A stretch of 64,000 bases of DNA from Microbacterium halophytorum (lineage in GTDB: Bacteria; Actinomycetota; Actinomycetes; Actinomycetales; Microbacteriaceae): assembly GCF_002970975.1 (NCBI RefSeq), contig NZ_PNFA01000007.1, forward strand, positions 157,757-221,756. Direction: 5' to 3'. Below, one piece after another: positions 50,162 through 58,141 of the stretch. The stretch's first letter is position 1. Each line of letters starts with the position of its first letter. The notes beneath the pieces were generated by a model. The model searched no databases. It saw only the letters and a program-made list of their open reading frames with translations, and had not been told where the DNA came from. Both the position numbers and the translations under genes were made by a program.

Positions 50162-51195
50162 GGCGCCTCCTTCCTCGGTGCCGTGATGCGCAGGGTGCGC
50201 GCGATGCGGCCGCTCGCGACGCCGACCTCGATCGCGAGCAGAGCCGCGACGACGAGCGCCACGATCCACGACAGCTCGATGCGCGAACCGGGAGTCGCGG
50301 CGTCGCTCGTCGTCGTCACCGCTTCGGGCACCGCGGGCGGTTCGAGGGGGTCGCCCGCGCGGTGCGCGTAGTCGACGCCGAGGTCGTCGGCGATCGCGCC
50401 CAGAGCCTCCTCGTCGATCACGGAGACGGCCGGTTCCCCCGTCGACGGGTCCTCGAGGTACTCGCCCGTGCCGCCCGTGCCCGCGGCGACGCTCGGCATC
50501 CGGCCGCCGGCCTCGGTGCCGTAGCCGAGCACCGCGCCGCCGCCCGCGAGCTCGGCGCTGTCGGCGAACGACGCCGGCTCGCCGCCCGCCGTCTGCTCGC
50601 CGTCGCCGAGGTAGAACACCAGGCGGGCGCGGTCGTCGTCGTCCGCGGAGCCCGCGAGGGTCTCGGCGACGACCGGCGCCGCAATGCCGATCGAGCTGCC
50701 GGACGAGCGGTCGGTCGGGGGCGGCGAGAGCACGTCGAGCGACGACATCAGCGCCGAGGTGTCGGTCGTCAGCGGCAGCCGCAGCTGGGCCGAGTCGTCG
50801 AACGTGACCAGGGCGAAGCGCGCGCCGGGGTACGCCTCGACGAGCGCCGCGATATCGGCGCGGGCGTCGTCGGCGCGGGTCGCGGGGGCCGCGTCGCCGC
50901 CCGCCCCCGCGCCATCCGGTTCGTCGCCCGAGGCGCCGTCCTCCGCGAGCATGCTCGTCGTGTTGTCGAGCGCGATCACGACGTCGACGTTCGTCGTTAC
51001 GGAGGTCGAGGTGCCGCCCGGCACACCGGGGCGCAGCGCGAGCACGACGCACGCCGCGACGAGGAGGACCCGCACCGCCCAGAGCGCGCGTTCGCGAGCG
51101 GCCCTGGCGCGCGCGAGCGCCCACACGGCGACGCCCAGGCCGGCCAGCGCGAGCGGCGCGAGCAGCCAGAATGGGAGCACGGGGAGGAACGTCAC
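50158..51195 (-). CDS. VWA-domain membrane protein, BatB-like
   Basis: 345 residues. Two N-terminal membrane helices, a von Willebrand factor A domain (about 68-250) whose metal-binding motif is DNTTSM rather than the usual DxSxS, with RFALVTFDDSAQL and FYLGDGEQTAGGE, then one C-terminal helix. GTG 51195 overlaps the TGA of the upstream VWA gene. In Bat/RavA-ViaA-like systems, such proteins are clients or adaptors of the MoxR ATPase. Confidence 0.82.
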   Translation of the reverse strand: MTFLPVLPFWLLAPLALAGLGVAVWALARARAARERALWAVRVLLVAACVVLALRPGVPGGTSTSVTTNVDVVIALDNTTSMLAEDGASGDEPDGAGAGGDAAPATRADDARADIAALVEAYPGARFALVTFDDSAQLRLPLTTDTSALMSSLDVLSPPPTDRSSGSSIGIAAPVVAETLAGSADDDDRARLVFYLGDGEQTAGGEPASFADSAELAGGGAVLGYGTEAGGRMPSVAAGTGGTGEYLEDPSTGEPAVSVIDEEALGAIADDLGVDYAHRAGDPLEPPAVPEAVTTTSDAATPGSRIELSWIVALVVAALLAIEVGVASGRIARTLRITAPRKEAP

Positions 51196-52169
51196 AGCCT
51201 CACCCGCCACATCACCGCGACGGCGGCGAGCACCGTCATGAGCAGCAGGACGATCCACGCGGCGGGGTCGTCGGTCTCGACCACCTCCGCCTCGCCCGTG
51301 AGCGCGCTGGCCTCCTGGCGCTGCACGTCGTCGACGATGCTCGACACCGTCGTCGTGCCCCGCAGCGCGTACGCCGCGCCGCCCGTCGACTCGGCGGCGG
51401 CGACGAGGCTGTCGGCGGCTTCGGCCTGGCCCTGCACCGGGTTCAGCGCGTAGACCCGGATGTCCTGCGAGCCCGCATAGTCGGCGGCCTCCTGCACGTC
51501 GAGCACCTCGGCGCCCGCCGGCTGGTTGTCCGTGGCCAGGATGATCGAGCGCGAGCGGTCGAGGTCGGCGTGGTCGAAGCGCAGCGCGCAGGCGGCGAGG
51601 CCGTCGCCGATCAGGGAGGCGCCGGGCCCGTCGAGCGTGCCGATCCAGTGCTCGGGCGTGATGTCACCGAACTCGAAGCTGTCGCGGATGGACTGGAGGT
51701 GCTCGCGGATGAAGTCGTAGTCATCGGTGAGGGGGAAGATCTGCGCAGGCGACGCGTTGAAGATCGTCAGCCCGATGCGCTCGCCCTCGAAGCCGTCGAT
51801 GAGGTCGAGGAAGACGTCGAGGACCTCCTTGTCGACGTCGGACATGGAGCCGGAGACGTCGAGGCACAGCATGATGTCGCGGCTCGCGCTCGCGGGTTCG
51901 ATCGTCTGCTCGCTCATCGGCCGGGCCGCGACGACGCCGCTCGCGCCCGCCGCGACGACGCCCAGCAGTACGATCGCCGTCAGGCCCGCCGCACGTCGCC
52001 GGGTCGCCCGGCGCACCGACGGCAGCCAGCGCACGCGCTCGGCTCGGGAGACGGTCGCACCGTCCTCGTCCTCCGCACCGCGGGTGCGGCCCCGCCACAG
52101 GCCGATGCCGATCGCGATCGCGAGGGCGCCCGCGACGGCGAAGAAGGGCCAGAGCTGCGCTACTGCCAC
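51192..52169 (-). CDS. VWA-domain membrane protein, BatA-like
   Basis: 325 residues. Helices at about 5-20 and 50-72, then a VWA domain with a complete metal site (CLDVSGSMSD, and the later LATDNQPAGAE) and a C-terminal helix. Typical BatA layout. GTG 52169 overlaps the upstream stop by 10 nt. It differs from the next VWA gene in its intact DxSxS site, so the two are probably not redundant. Confidence 0.85.
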   Translation of the reverse strand: MAVAQLWPFFAVAGALAIAIGIGLWRGRTRGAEDEDGATVSRAERVRWLPSVRRATRRRAAGLTAIVLLGVVAAGASGVVAARPMSEQTIEPASASRDIMLCLDVSGSMSDVDKEVLDVFLDLIDGFEGERIGLTIFNASPAQIFPLTDDYDFIREHLQSIRDSFEFGDITPEHWIGTLDGPGASLIGDGLAACALRFDHADLDRSRSIILATDNQPAGAEVLDVQEAADYAGSQDIRVYALNPVQGQAEAADSLVAAAESTGGAAYALRGTTTVSSIVDDVQRQEASALTGEAEVVETDDPAAWIVLLLMTVLAAVAVMWRVRL

Positions 52170-52687
52170 GCCGTCACCACCTCGCGGGCGGCGGCGATCC
52201 CCGGTGCGGGGTCGCCGGGAGGCCGGTCGCCGAAGATGCTCGGGTAGTAGTACGTCTCGAGCGCCGCGACGAGCGCCGGATGCACCTGCTGCGTGCCGAT
52301 CTCCTCCAGGCTCATCACGGGCGTCGCGATGCCCGTGTAATCGTTGACGAACGCGCGCGTGAGCGCGCTCAGCTCGGCGTGCACGCGGCGCGCGTCGATC
52401 CTGCCGTCGGCGTGGGCCGCCTCGATCTGGTCGATGCGATGCAGGTAGTCGAGCCGCAGGCGGCCGAGGCGCTCGACGGGCGTCCCCGGTGGGCCCTGGT
52501 CGGGCCTCGGCCTCCGCGCCCGGGTGGCGACGAGGATCGCGGCCGTCGCCGCGATCAGCACCGCGATGATGCCGACCGCGAGCAGCAGCCACCAGCCGGA
52601 GTACTGGTCGGGCGGGTAGAGCTCCTCCGGGCCGATGCCGCCCTGGCCGCGCGCGAGCGCCGCGCGGATGCCGTCAGCGGCCCGCAT
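52160..52687 (-). CDS. DUF4381-like membrane protein of the MoxR operon
   Basis: 175 residues. One membrane helix (about 32-54) after an ELYPPDQYSGWW segment, then a helical cytoplasmic domain (HRIDQIEAAHADGRIDARRV, ALTRAFVNDYTG). Position between DUF58 and VWA genes and the fold match the small DUF4381 or BatD-like partners of such operons. Overlaps the DUF58 gene by 14 nt. Confidence 0.7.
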   Translation of the reverse strand: MRAADGIRAALARGQGGIGPEELYPPDQYSGWWLLLAVGIIAVLIAATAAILVATRARRPRPDQGPPGTPVERLGRLRLDYLHRIDQIEAAHADGRIDARRVHAELSALTRAFVNDYTGIATPVMSLEEIGTQQVHPALVAALETYYYPSIFGDRPPGDPAPGIAAAREVVTAWQ

Positions 52688-53570
52688 GCGCCGCCCTCCT
52701 CGCGTTCAGCATGCCGAGCAGTGCCGGTACGGCGTCGTCGTGCGTCGAGACCTCCGCCGTGCTGATCTCGAGCGCCGCCAGCACGCGGGCGCGGTGGGCG
52801 TCTTCGGCGGCGCGCGCCGCCGACAGGTCGGCGACCACATCGGCGTCGCCGTGCAGGAACGCGGGCACCGCCCAGCCGGTCGACGAGTCGCGGCGCTCGC
52901 CGCGGGCGCGCTCGGCGAGTACGGGGTCGGCGTCGCGCACCGTCACCCAGAGCACGTCGTGCTGCGCGCGCAGGCGCCGCAGCGTGCGCTCGTCGTCGGC
53001 CGTGAGGGGCGCCTCGTCCGTCACGATCACGAGGATCGCGCGCTTCGAGACCGTGCGGGCGATCGCCCGCAGCATCGCGCCGCGGTCGCTCGGCGGGCCG
53101 TCGCGCGTCGACTCGCGCTGGATCGCCCGCAGCGCGTGCTCGAGCGCGCCCTCCGAGCGCCGCGGCGGAGTGCGCCTGACGCCGGAGGCGTCGCCGCGCA
53201 GCACGCTGACGTCGTCGCCGTGCCGCGCCGCGAGGAGGCCCAGCGCGCCGACGGCCATGATCGCGAGCTCGCTCTTGGGCCGCTCATCCGGGGCCAGCGC
53301 CGCCATCTCGCTGCCGGTGCAGACCGCGAACAGCACCGTGTGCATCCGGGTCGCGCGCGAGCGCTTCACGAGGAGGCTCGACAGCCGGGCCGTCGCGCGC
53401 CAGTCGATGTCGCGAATGTCGTCGCCGTGCTCGTAGCGCCGCAGATCCTGGAAGTCGAGGCTGCGCCCGTGGAACAGCGACGCGTACGCGCCGTCGAGGG
53501 CGTGCGCCGACTTGCGCCGCGAGTGGATGAAGAGCTTCCCCTTCACCCGCGTGAGCAGGGTGGCAGGCAT
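52674..53570 (-). CDS. DUF58 protein
   Basis: 298 residues with the family signature YEHGDDIRDIDWRATARLSS followed by LLVKRS near residue 45. A VWA-like domain follows (LAVCTGSEMAALA region, then ILVIVTDEAPLTADDERTL). DUF58 proteins accompany MoxR ATPases and VWA proteins and probably help assemble or fold client complexes at the membrane. It starts 3 nt after the moxR stop. Confidence 0.9.
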   Translation of the reverse strand: MPATLLTRVKGKLFIHSRRKSAHALDGAYASLFHGRSLDFQDLRRYEHGDDIRDIDWRATARLSSLLVKRSRATRMHTVLFAVCTGSEMAALAPDERPKSELAIMAVGALGLLAARHGDDVSVLRGDASGVRRTPPRRSEGALEHALRAIQRESTRDGPPSDRGAMLRAIARTVSKRAILVIVTDEAPLTADDERTLRRLRAQHDVLWVTVRDADPVLAERARGERRDSSTGWAVPAFLHGDADVVADLSAARAAEDAHRARVLAALEISTAEVSTHDDAVPALLGMLNARRAAHAGR

Positions 53571-53573
53571 CGG

Positions 53574-54572
53574 CTACGGCGTCGGGACCGACTGGAAGAT
53601 CGCGTCGACGAGGTCTTCGCTCCGGATGCCGTCGGCCTCCGCCTCGAACGTGAGCAGCACGCGATGGCGCAGCACGAGGTGGCGCAGCTCGCGCACGTCC
53701 TCCGGCAGCACGTGCGCGCGGCCGTTGATGAGGGCGAGCGCGCGCGAGGCCTGCAGGAACGCGATCGAGGCGCGGGGGCTCGCCCCGTACTTGATGTACC
53801 GGGCGCGCTCCTCGCCGATGTAGGGCGCGGGGTTGCGGGTCACGTAGCTGATGCCGACGATGTAGTTCCGGATCTCGGGGGAGACGTGCACGCGCCGCGC
53901 GACGTCCTGCATCAGCAGCACGTCGTCGAGGCTCGCCGTGCTCGCGAGGTGGGCCTCGGGGTCGAGCAGCCCGGTGTCGATGCGCGCGAGCACCTCGAAC
54001 TCCTCCTGGGGGCTCGGGTACTCGACGATCTCCTTCAGCAGGAAGCGATCGAGCTGCGCCTCGGGCAGCTCGTAGGTGCCCTCCTGCTCGACCGGGTTCT
54101 GCGTCGCGATCACGAGGAACGGCTTCGGCAGGTGGTGCACCTGGCCGCCGATCGTGGTCTGGTGCTCCTGCATCGCCTCGAGCATCGCCGACTGCGTCTT
54201 CGCGCTCGAGCGGTTGATCTCGTCGAGCAGCACGAAGTTGGCGTGCACGGGGCCCAACACCGTGCGGAAGGTGCCCTTCGCCTGGTCGTACACCTGGTTG
54301 CCCGTGATGTCGCTCGGCAGCAGGTCGGGCGTGCACTGGATGCGCTTGAAGTCGGCCGCGACGGTGTCGGCGAGCGTCGACGCCGCCGTCGTCTTCGCCA
54401 GGCCGGGCACGGACTCGAGCAGGATGTGGCCGCCGGAGATCAGCGCGACGAGCAGGCTGGTGCGCAGGCGCTCCTGGCCCACCATGCGGCGGGAGTACGC
54501 CGTCGCGATCTCGTCGAGGACAGCCCTGGCGCGCGCCATCTCGTCGGGCGTCGGTGCGTTCTGCTGTGCCAT
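53574..54572 (-). CDS. moxR: MoxR-type AAA+ ATPase
   Basis: 332 residues from ATG 54572 (GGGGGAA upstream; a longer frame is rejected). Walker A is ESVPGLAKTT, Walker B FVLLDEINR, sensor 1 VIATQNPVEQEGTYELPEAQ with the arginine finger segment LDRFLL, and sensor 2 lies near GASPRASIAFLQASRA. MoxR ATPases act as chaperones that insert cofactors or assemble complexes together with VWA partners. It leads a seven-gene minus-strand operon; a TAGGCT -10 box lies about 40 nt upstream. Confidence 0.92.
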   Translation of the reverse strand: MAQQNAPTPDEMARARAVLDEIATAYSRRMVGQERLRTSLLVALISGGHILLESVPGLAKTTAASTLADTVAADFKRIQCTPDLLPSDITGNQVYDQAKGTFRTVLGPVHANFVLLDEINRSSAKTQSAMLEAMQEHQTTIGGQVHHLPKPFLVIATQNPVEQEGTYELPEAQLDRFLLKEIVEYPSPQEEFEVLARIDTGLLDPEAHLASTASLDDVLLMQDVARRVHVSPEIRNYIVGISYVTRNPAPYIGEERARYIKYGASPRASIAFLQASRALALINGRAHVLPEDVRELRHLVLRHRVLLTFEAEADGIRSEDLVDAIFQSVPTP

Positions 54573-54700
54573 CTGGCGGTTCCCCCTGTGTCGGCTGCGC
54601 TCCCAGCCTACGGCGGCGTGCCGACGTCCGGCCCGGGCCGAGGTGCCCATCCGGGGCATTCACGGCGGATGACCGGATGCTGTGAGTCGCGCGCATATCT

Positions 54701-54734
54701 TGCACACCCGTGTGCACGTTTATAGGATCGAGGC
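54701..54734 (+). promoter_or_regulatory. Operator and promoter of the TetR-YhgE operon
   Basis: TGCACAC-CC-GTGTGCA (54701-54716) is a perfect 7-2-7 palindrome. TAGGAT (54723-54728) follows, then ATG 54735 after 6 nt. A repressor here would cover the -35/-10 spacer, so the TetR protein probably controls its own operon. Confidence 0.7.
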
Positions 54735-55352
54735 ATGACCGCCCGTGCCCCCCGCCGCGACGCCGTCGAGAACCGCGCCGGCATCCTCGACGCCGCCAGG
54801 GCCGCGCTGTCGACCGACCCGCACGCCTCCGTCGACGCCATCGCCCGCAGCGCCGGCCTCTCGCGCCGCACGCTCTACGGCCACTTCGCCGACCGCGACG
54901 CGCTCATCCGGGAGCTGATCGCGAACGGCGCGCAGCGCTTCAACGCCGTTGCGGCGTCGGTCGACGACCCGGATGCCCGCATCGCCCTCGCGCGCCTCGC
55001 ATCGCGCCTGTGGCAGGAGGCCGCGCACGTGCAGGTCACCGCGGCGCTCGCGCTCGACGAGGCCCACGTCGCCGATACCGTCGCTGCGCTCGCGCCCCTG
55101 CGCCGCGCGGTCTTCGACCTCGTCCGGCGCGGTCAGGGCGACGGCGCCTTCCGCACCGACCTCGAGGCCGCGACCGTCGCGCGCCTGATCGAGGAGGTGG
55201 CGCGCACCGTTGTGTCGCGGACTGATGTGTCTCGCGCCGGGATCGAAGTCATCGCGGTACGTTCAGTCCTGAGCATCGCGGGGCTGTCCTGGCGGGAGGC
55301 GGACGACCTGCTGTCCGCTCATCCGGACATCGTCGGGACGGAGTCGTCATGA
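54735..55352 (+). CDS. TetR family regulator of the YhgE operon
   Basis: 205 residues. Helix-turn-helix ASVDAIARSAGLSRRTLYGH followed by FADRDALIREL. The C-terminal domain is short and Ala/Leu-rich. Leaderless start 6 nt after TAGGAT, with the TGCACAC palindrome upstream. Its stop overlaps the start of the first YhgE gene (ATGA), so it is translationally coupled to its likely targets. Inducer unknown. Confidence 0.9.
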   Translation: MTARAPRRDAVENRAGILDAARAALSTDPHASVDAIARSAGLSRRTLYGHFADRDALIRELIANGAQRFNAVAASVDDPDARIALARLASRLWQEAAHVQVTAALALDEAHVADTVAALAPLRRAVFDLVRRGQGDGAFRTDLEAATVARLIEEVARTVVSRTDVSRAGIEVIAVRSVLSIAGLSWREADDLLSAHPDIVGTESS

Positions 55353-58141
55353 GGCCGAACGCCTGGACGGTCTTCCGGCGCGATCTCGGCCGCCTCGCCC
55401 GCGTCAGCAAGTCGTGGATCATCATCATCGGCGTCATCGTCACGCCCTCGCTGTACGCGTGGTTCAATATCGTCGCGTTCTGGGACCCGTACTCGAACAC
55501 CGAGCAAGTCAGCGTCGCGGTCGTGAACCAGGACGAGGGCGCGGAGTCGGACGCGACCGGCTACATCGACGTCGGCGGCGAGCTCGTCGACCAGCTCGAG
55601 GCGAACGACCAGCTCGGCTGGGAGTTCACGGGTGAGGACGAGGCCATGGCGGCCGTGCGCGGCGGGGACAGCTATGCGGCGATCATCATCCCCGCAGACT
55701 TCAGCCGCGACTTCGTCAGCATGACGAGCGGCGACTTCCACCAGCCGGCGCTGCGCTACTACGTCAACGAGAAGGCCAACGCGATCGCTCCGAAGATCAC
55801 GGATGTCGGGGCGTCGACGCTCGAGGCGCAGATCAACAGCACGTTCGTCTCGACCGTCTCGGAGGTCGTGTCCGAGGAGCTGCAGCTCGCGGGCGAGGAC
55901 GCCGAGGACCGCCTCGGCACGGCCCGGGACTCCACCGTCGCCGAACTCGACGAAGCTGTCGCGACGCTGGAGACGGCGCGCGACCGCATCGGCGACCTGA
56001 CGGGCGGGCTCACCGACGCGCAGGGCCGCCTCGACGACACCGCCGCGACGCTGACGAGGGTCGACGGCACGCTCGGCGACGTGCAGGGCGCCGTCGCGCA
56101 GGCCCAGAGCCTCGCCGACGAGGCGCAGCAGGAGGTGCTCTCGTTCACGGATGAAGTCACCTCGGCGTACGTGTCGGGAACGACGCTGATCGCGGACGCC
56201 TCATCCGAGATGAACGCCGCGGTCTCGACCCTGTCGGCGCAGCTGCAGAACGCGAACGTCGCCGTCGGCACCGGAATCGACGACCTGACCGCCGTCGTCG
56301 AGGCGAACGGCGAGGCGCTCGACGAGCTGCAGGCGCTGCTCGACCAGACCGATCCGACGACCCCCGCCGCGGACCGCATCAGCGCTGCGATCGCCACACT
56401 CCAGGAGCGCAACGACGCCGACCAGCAGATGCTCGCCGACCTGAAGCAGTTGAACACCGACATCGGCGACACGACCGCGGCCGTCACCGAGGCCGCCGAC
56501 GCCGCAGATGCGGCGGTCGAGAGAGCCGCGAGCTCGGCCGGCTACATCCGGGATGCCCTCACGCAGAGCGTTCCCGAACTGAACCGAGCGATGTCGGCGC
56601 TGTCGTCGAGCGCCGACGCGTTCTCGGCCGCGCTGGGCGCTCAGCGCACGCAGGTCGCGCAGGCGCAGGAGCTGCTGCGGGGCCTGCAGACCCAGCTCGG
56701 CGGGAACGTCGACGCTCTCACGGCGTTCGACGACAACCTCGCCGCGGCGCAGGGCGGCCTCGGCACCGTGCGGACCGACGTGCTCGCCCTCGGCGCAGCC
56801 GACGTCTGGGCGCAGCTGAGCACCATCAGCGGGTTGGAGCCCGATCAGATCGCCGACTTCATGGCGTCACCCGTCGAGGTGAGCCAGCACGTCCTGTTCC
56901 CGACCGACACGTACGGCTCGGCGATGGCACCGCTGTTCACCAACCTCTCGCTCTGGATCGGCGCGTTCGTGCTGATGGTGATCATGCGCCTCGAGGTCGA
57001 CACGGAGGGCGTCGAGGGCATCTCCGTCGGCCAGGCGTACATGGGCCGGTGGCTGCTGTTCGCGGCGATCGCCGTGTTCCAGGCCGTGCTCGTGACCGTC
57101 GGAAACCTCGTGATCGGTGTGCAGACCGCGAGCGCCGTGGCGTTCGTCGGCACCGCCGTGCTCATCGGGCTGGCGTACCTCAGCATCATCTACGCGCTGT
57201 CGGTGTGTTTCGGACACGTCGGCAAGGGCCTGTGCATCCTGCTCGTGATCTTCCAGATACCGGGGGCATCCGGGCTGTATCCGATCGAGATGATGCCCGA
57301 CTTCTTCCAGTCGCTGTACCCGTTCCTGCCGTTCACGTACGGGATCGACGCGCTGCGCGAGACCGTCAGCGGCTTCGACGGCGGCCACTACTGGCAGGCA
57401 ATGGGCACGCTCGGCGTCTTCGTCGTGCTGGCGTTCGTGCTCGGCCTGTTCCTGCGCCGCCGCCTCGGCAACTTCGCGCTGCTGTTCAACCGCGGCCTCG
57501 CCGAGAGCGAGCTGATGGTGAACGAAGACTTGCAGGTGATCGGCCGTCGCCGCACCCCCGACATCATTCGGGCACTCACCGACGGCGACGGGTTCCGCGC
57601 CGAGGTCGCGCGGCGCACCCGGCGCTTCACCGAGCGGTATCCGTCGGTGCTTCGGCTCACGCTGATCATCGGCGCCGCGGGCCTCGTCGTGCTCGGCGCC
57701 ATCGCGTGGCTGGTCCCGGAGGCCAAGGCCGTCGTGCTCGGCCTGTTCGCCCTGTGGAGCCTCATCGTGATCGCGGTGCTCGTCGCGCTCGAGTACCTCG
57801 AGCAGAGCATCGGGCAGGCTGCGGCCGTCGGCCGGATGCCCGAGTCCGAGCTGCGCGGCGCGCTCGCCGCCGAGGCGAGCCGGGACACGCTGGTGCTGCC
57901 CGTCATGGGGGCCGCGGCACCCGCATCGGCATCCGCGGGGGCGGCTCCGACGGTGGTGCTCGATCCGTCGCTGGTCGACCCGGAGGACGACGACTTCGCC
58001 GCCCTGCAGGACCTGTTCGATCCGGATGTCGCGGAGGATGCGCGGGCGGACGGGTCGGACGGCACCGCCGAACCCGCATCCGGGCGCGACGATGCCGCGG
58101 AGGCAGACCCCGACGGGAACGAGGGGGAGGGTCGCGCATGA
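55349..58141 (+). CDS. YhgE/Pip family membrane protein 1
   Basis: 930 residues. N-terminal helix and the YhgE block TPSLYAWFNIVAFWDPYSNT with VAVVNQDEGAES; a long extracytoplasmic region with extended coiled coils (about 190-480); then an ABC-2-like five-helix membrane domain (GLYPIEMMPDFFQSLYPFLP followed by FTYGIDALR). A further pair of helices and a Glu/Asp-rich tail lengthen the C-terminus. Relatives include phage infection protein Pip and EsaA of type VII secretion. No ATPase is encoded with it. Coupled by ATGA to both neighbours. Confidence 0.9.
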   Translation: MRPNAWTVFRRDLGRLARVSKSWIIIIGVIVTPSLYAWFNIVAFWDPYSNTEQVSVAVVNQDEGAESDATGYIDVGGELVDQLEANDQLGWEFTGEDEAMAAVRGGDSYAAIIIPADFSRDFVSMTSGDFHQPALRYYVNEKANAIAPKITDVGASTLEAQINSTFVSTVSEVVSEELQLAGEDAEDRLGTARDSTVAELDEAVATLETARDRIGDLTGGLTDAQGRLDDTAATLTRVDGTLGDVQGAVAQAQSLADEAQQEVLSFTDEVTSAYVSGTTLIADASSEMNAAVSTLSAQLQNANVAVGTGIDDLTAVVEANGEALDELQALLDQTDPTTPAADRISAAIATLQERNDADQQMLADLKQLNTDIGDTTAAVTEAADAADAAVERAASSAGYIRDALTQSVPELNRAMSALSSSADAFSAALGAQRTQVAQAQELLRGLQTQLGGNVDALTAFDDNLAAAQGGLGTVRTDVLALGAADVWAQLSTISGLEPDQIADFMASPVEVSQHVLFPTDTYGSAMAPLFTNLSLWIGAFVLMVIMRLEVDTEGVEGISVGQAYMGRWLLFAAIAVFQAVLVTVGNLVIGVQTASAVAFVGTAVLIGLAYLSIIYALSVCFGHVGKGLCILLVIFQIPGASGLYPIEMMPDFFQSLYPFLPFTYGIDALRETVSGFDGGHYWQAMGTLGVFVVLAFVLGLFLRRRLGNFALLFNRGLAESELMVNEDLQVIGRRRTPDIIRALTDGDGFRAEVARRTRRFTERYPSVLRLTLIIGAAGLVVLGAIAWLVPEAKAVVLGLFALWSLIVIAVLVALEYLEQSIGQAAAVGRMPESELRGALAAEASRDTLVLPVMGAAAPASASAGAAPTVVLDPSLVDPEDDDFAALQDLFDPDVAEDARADGSDGTAEPASGRDDAAEADPDGNEGEGRA

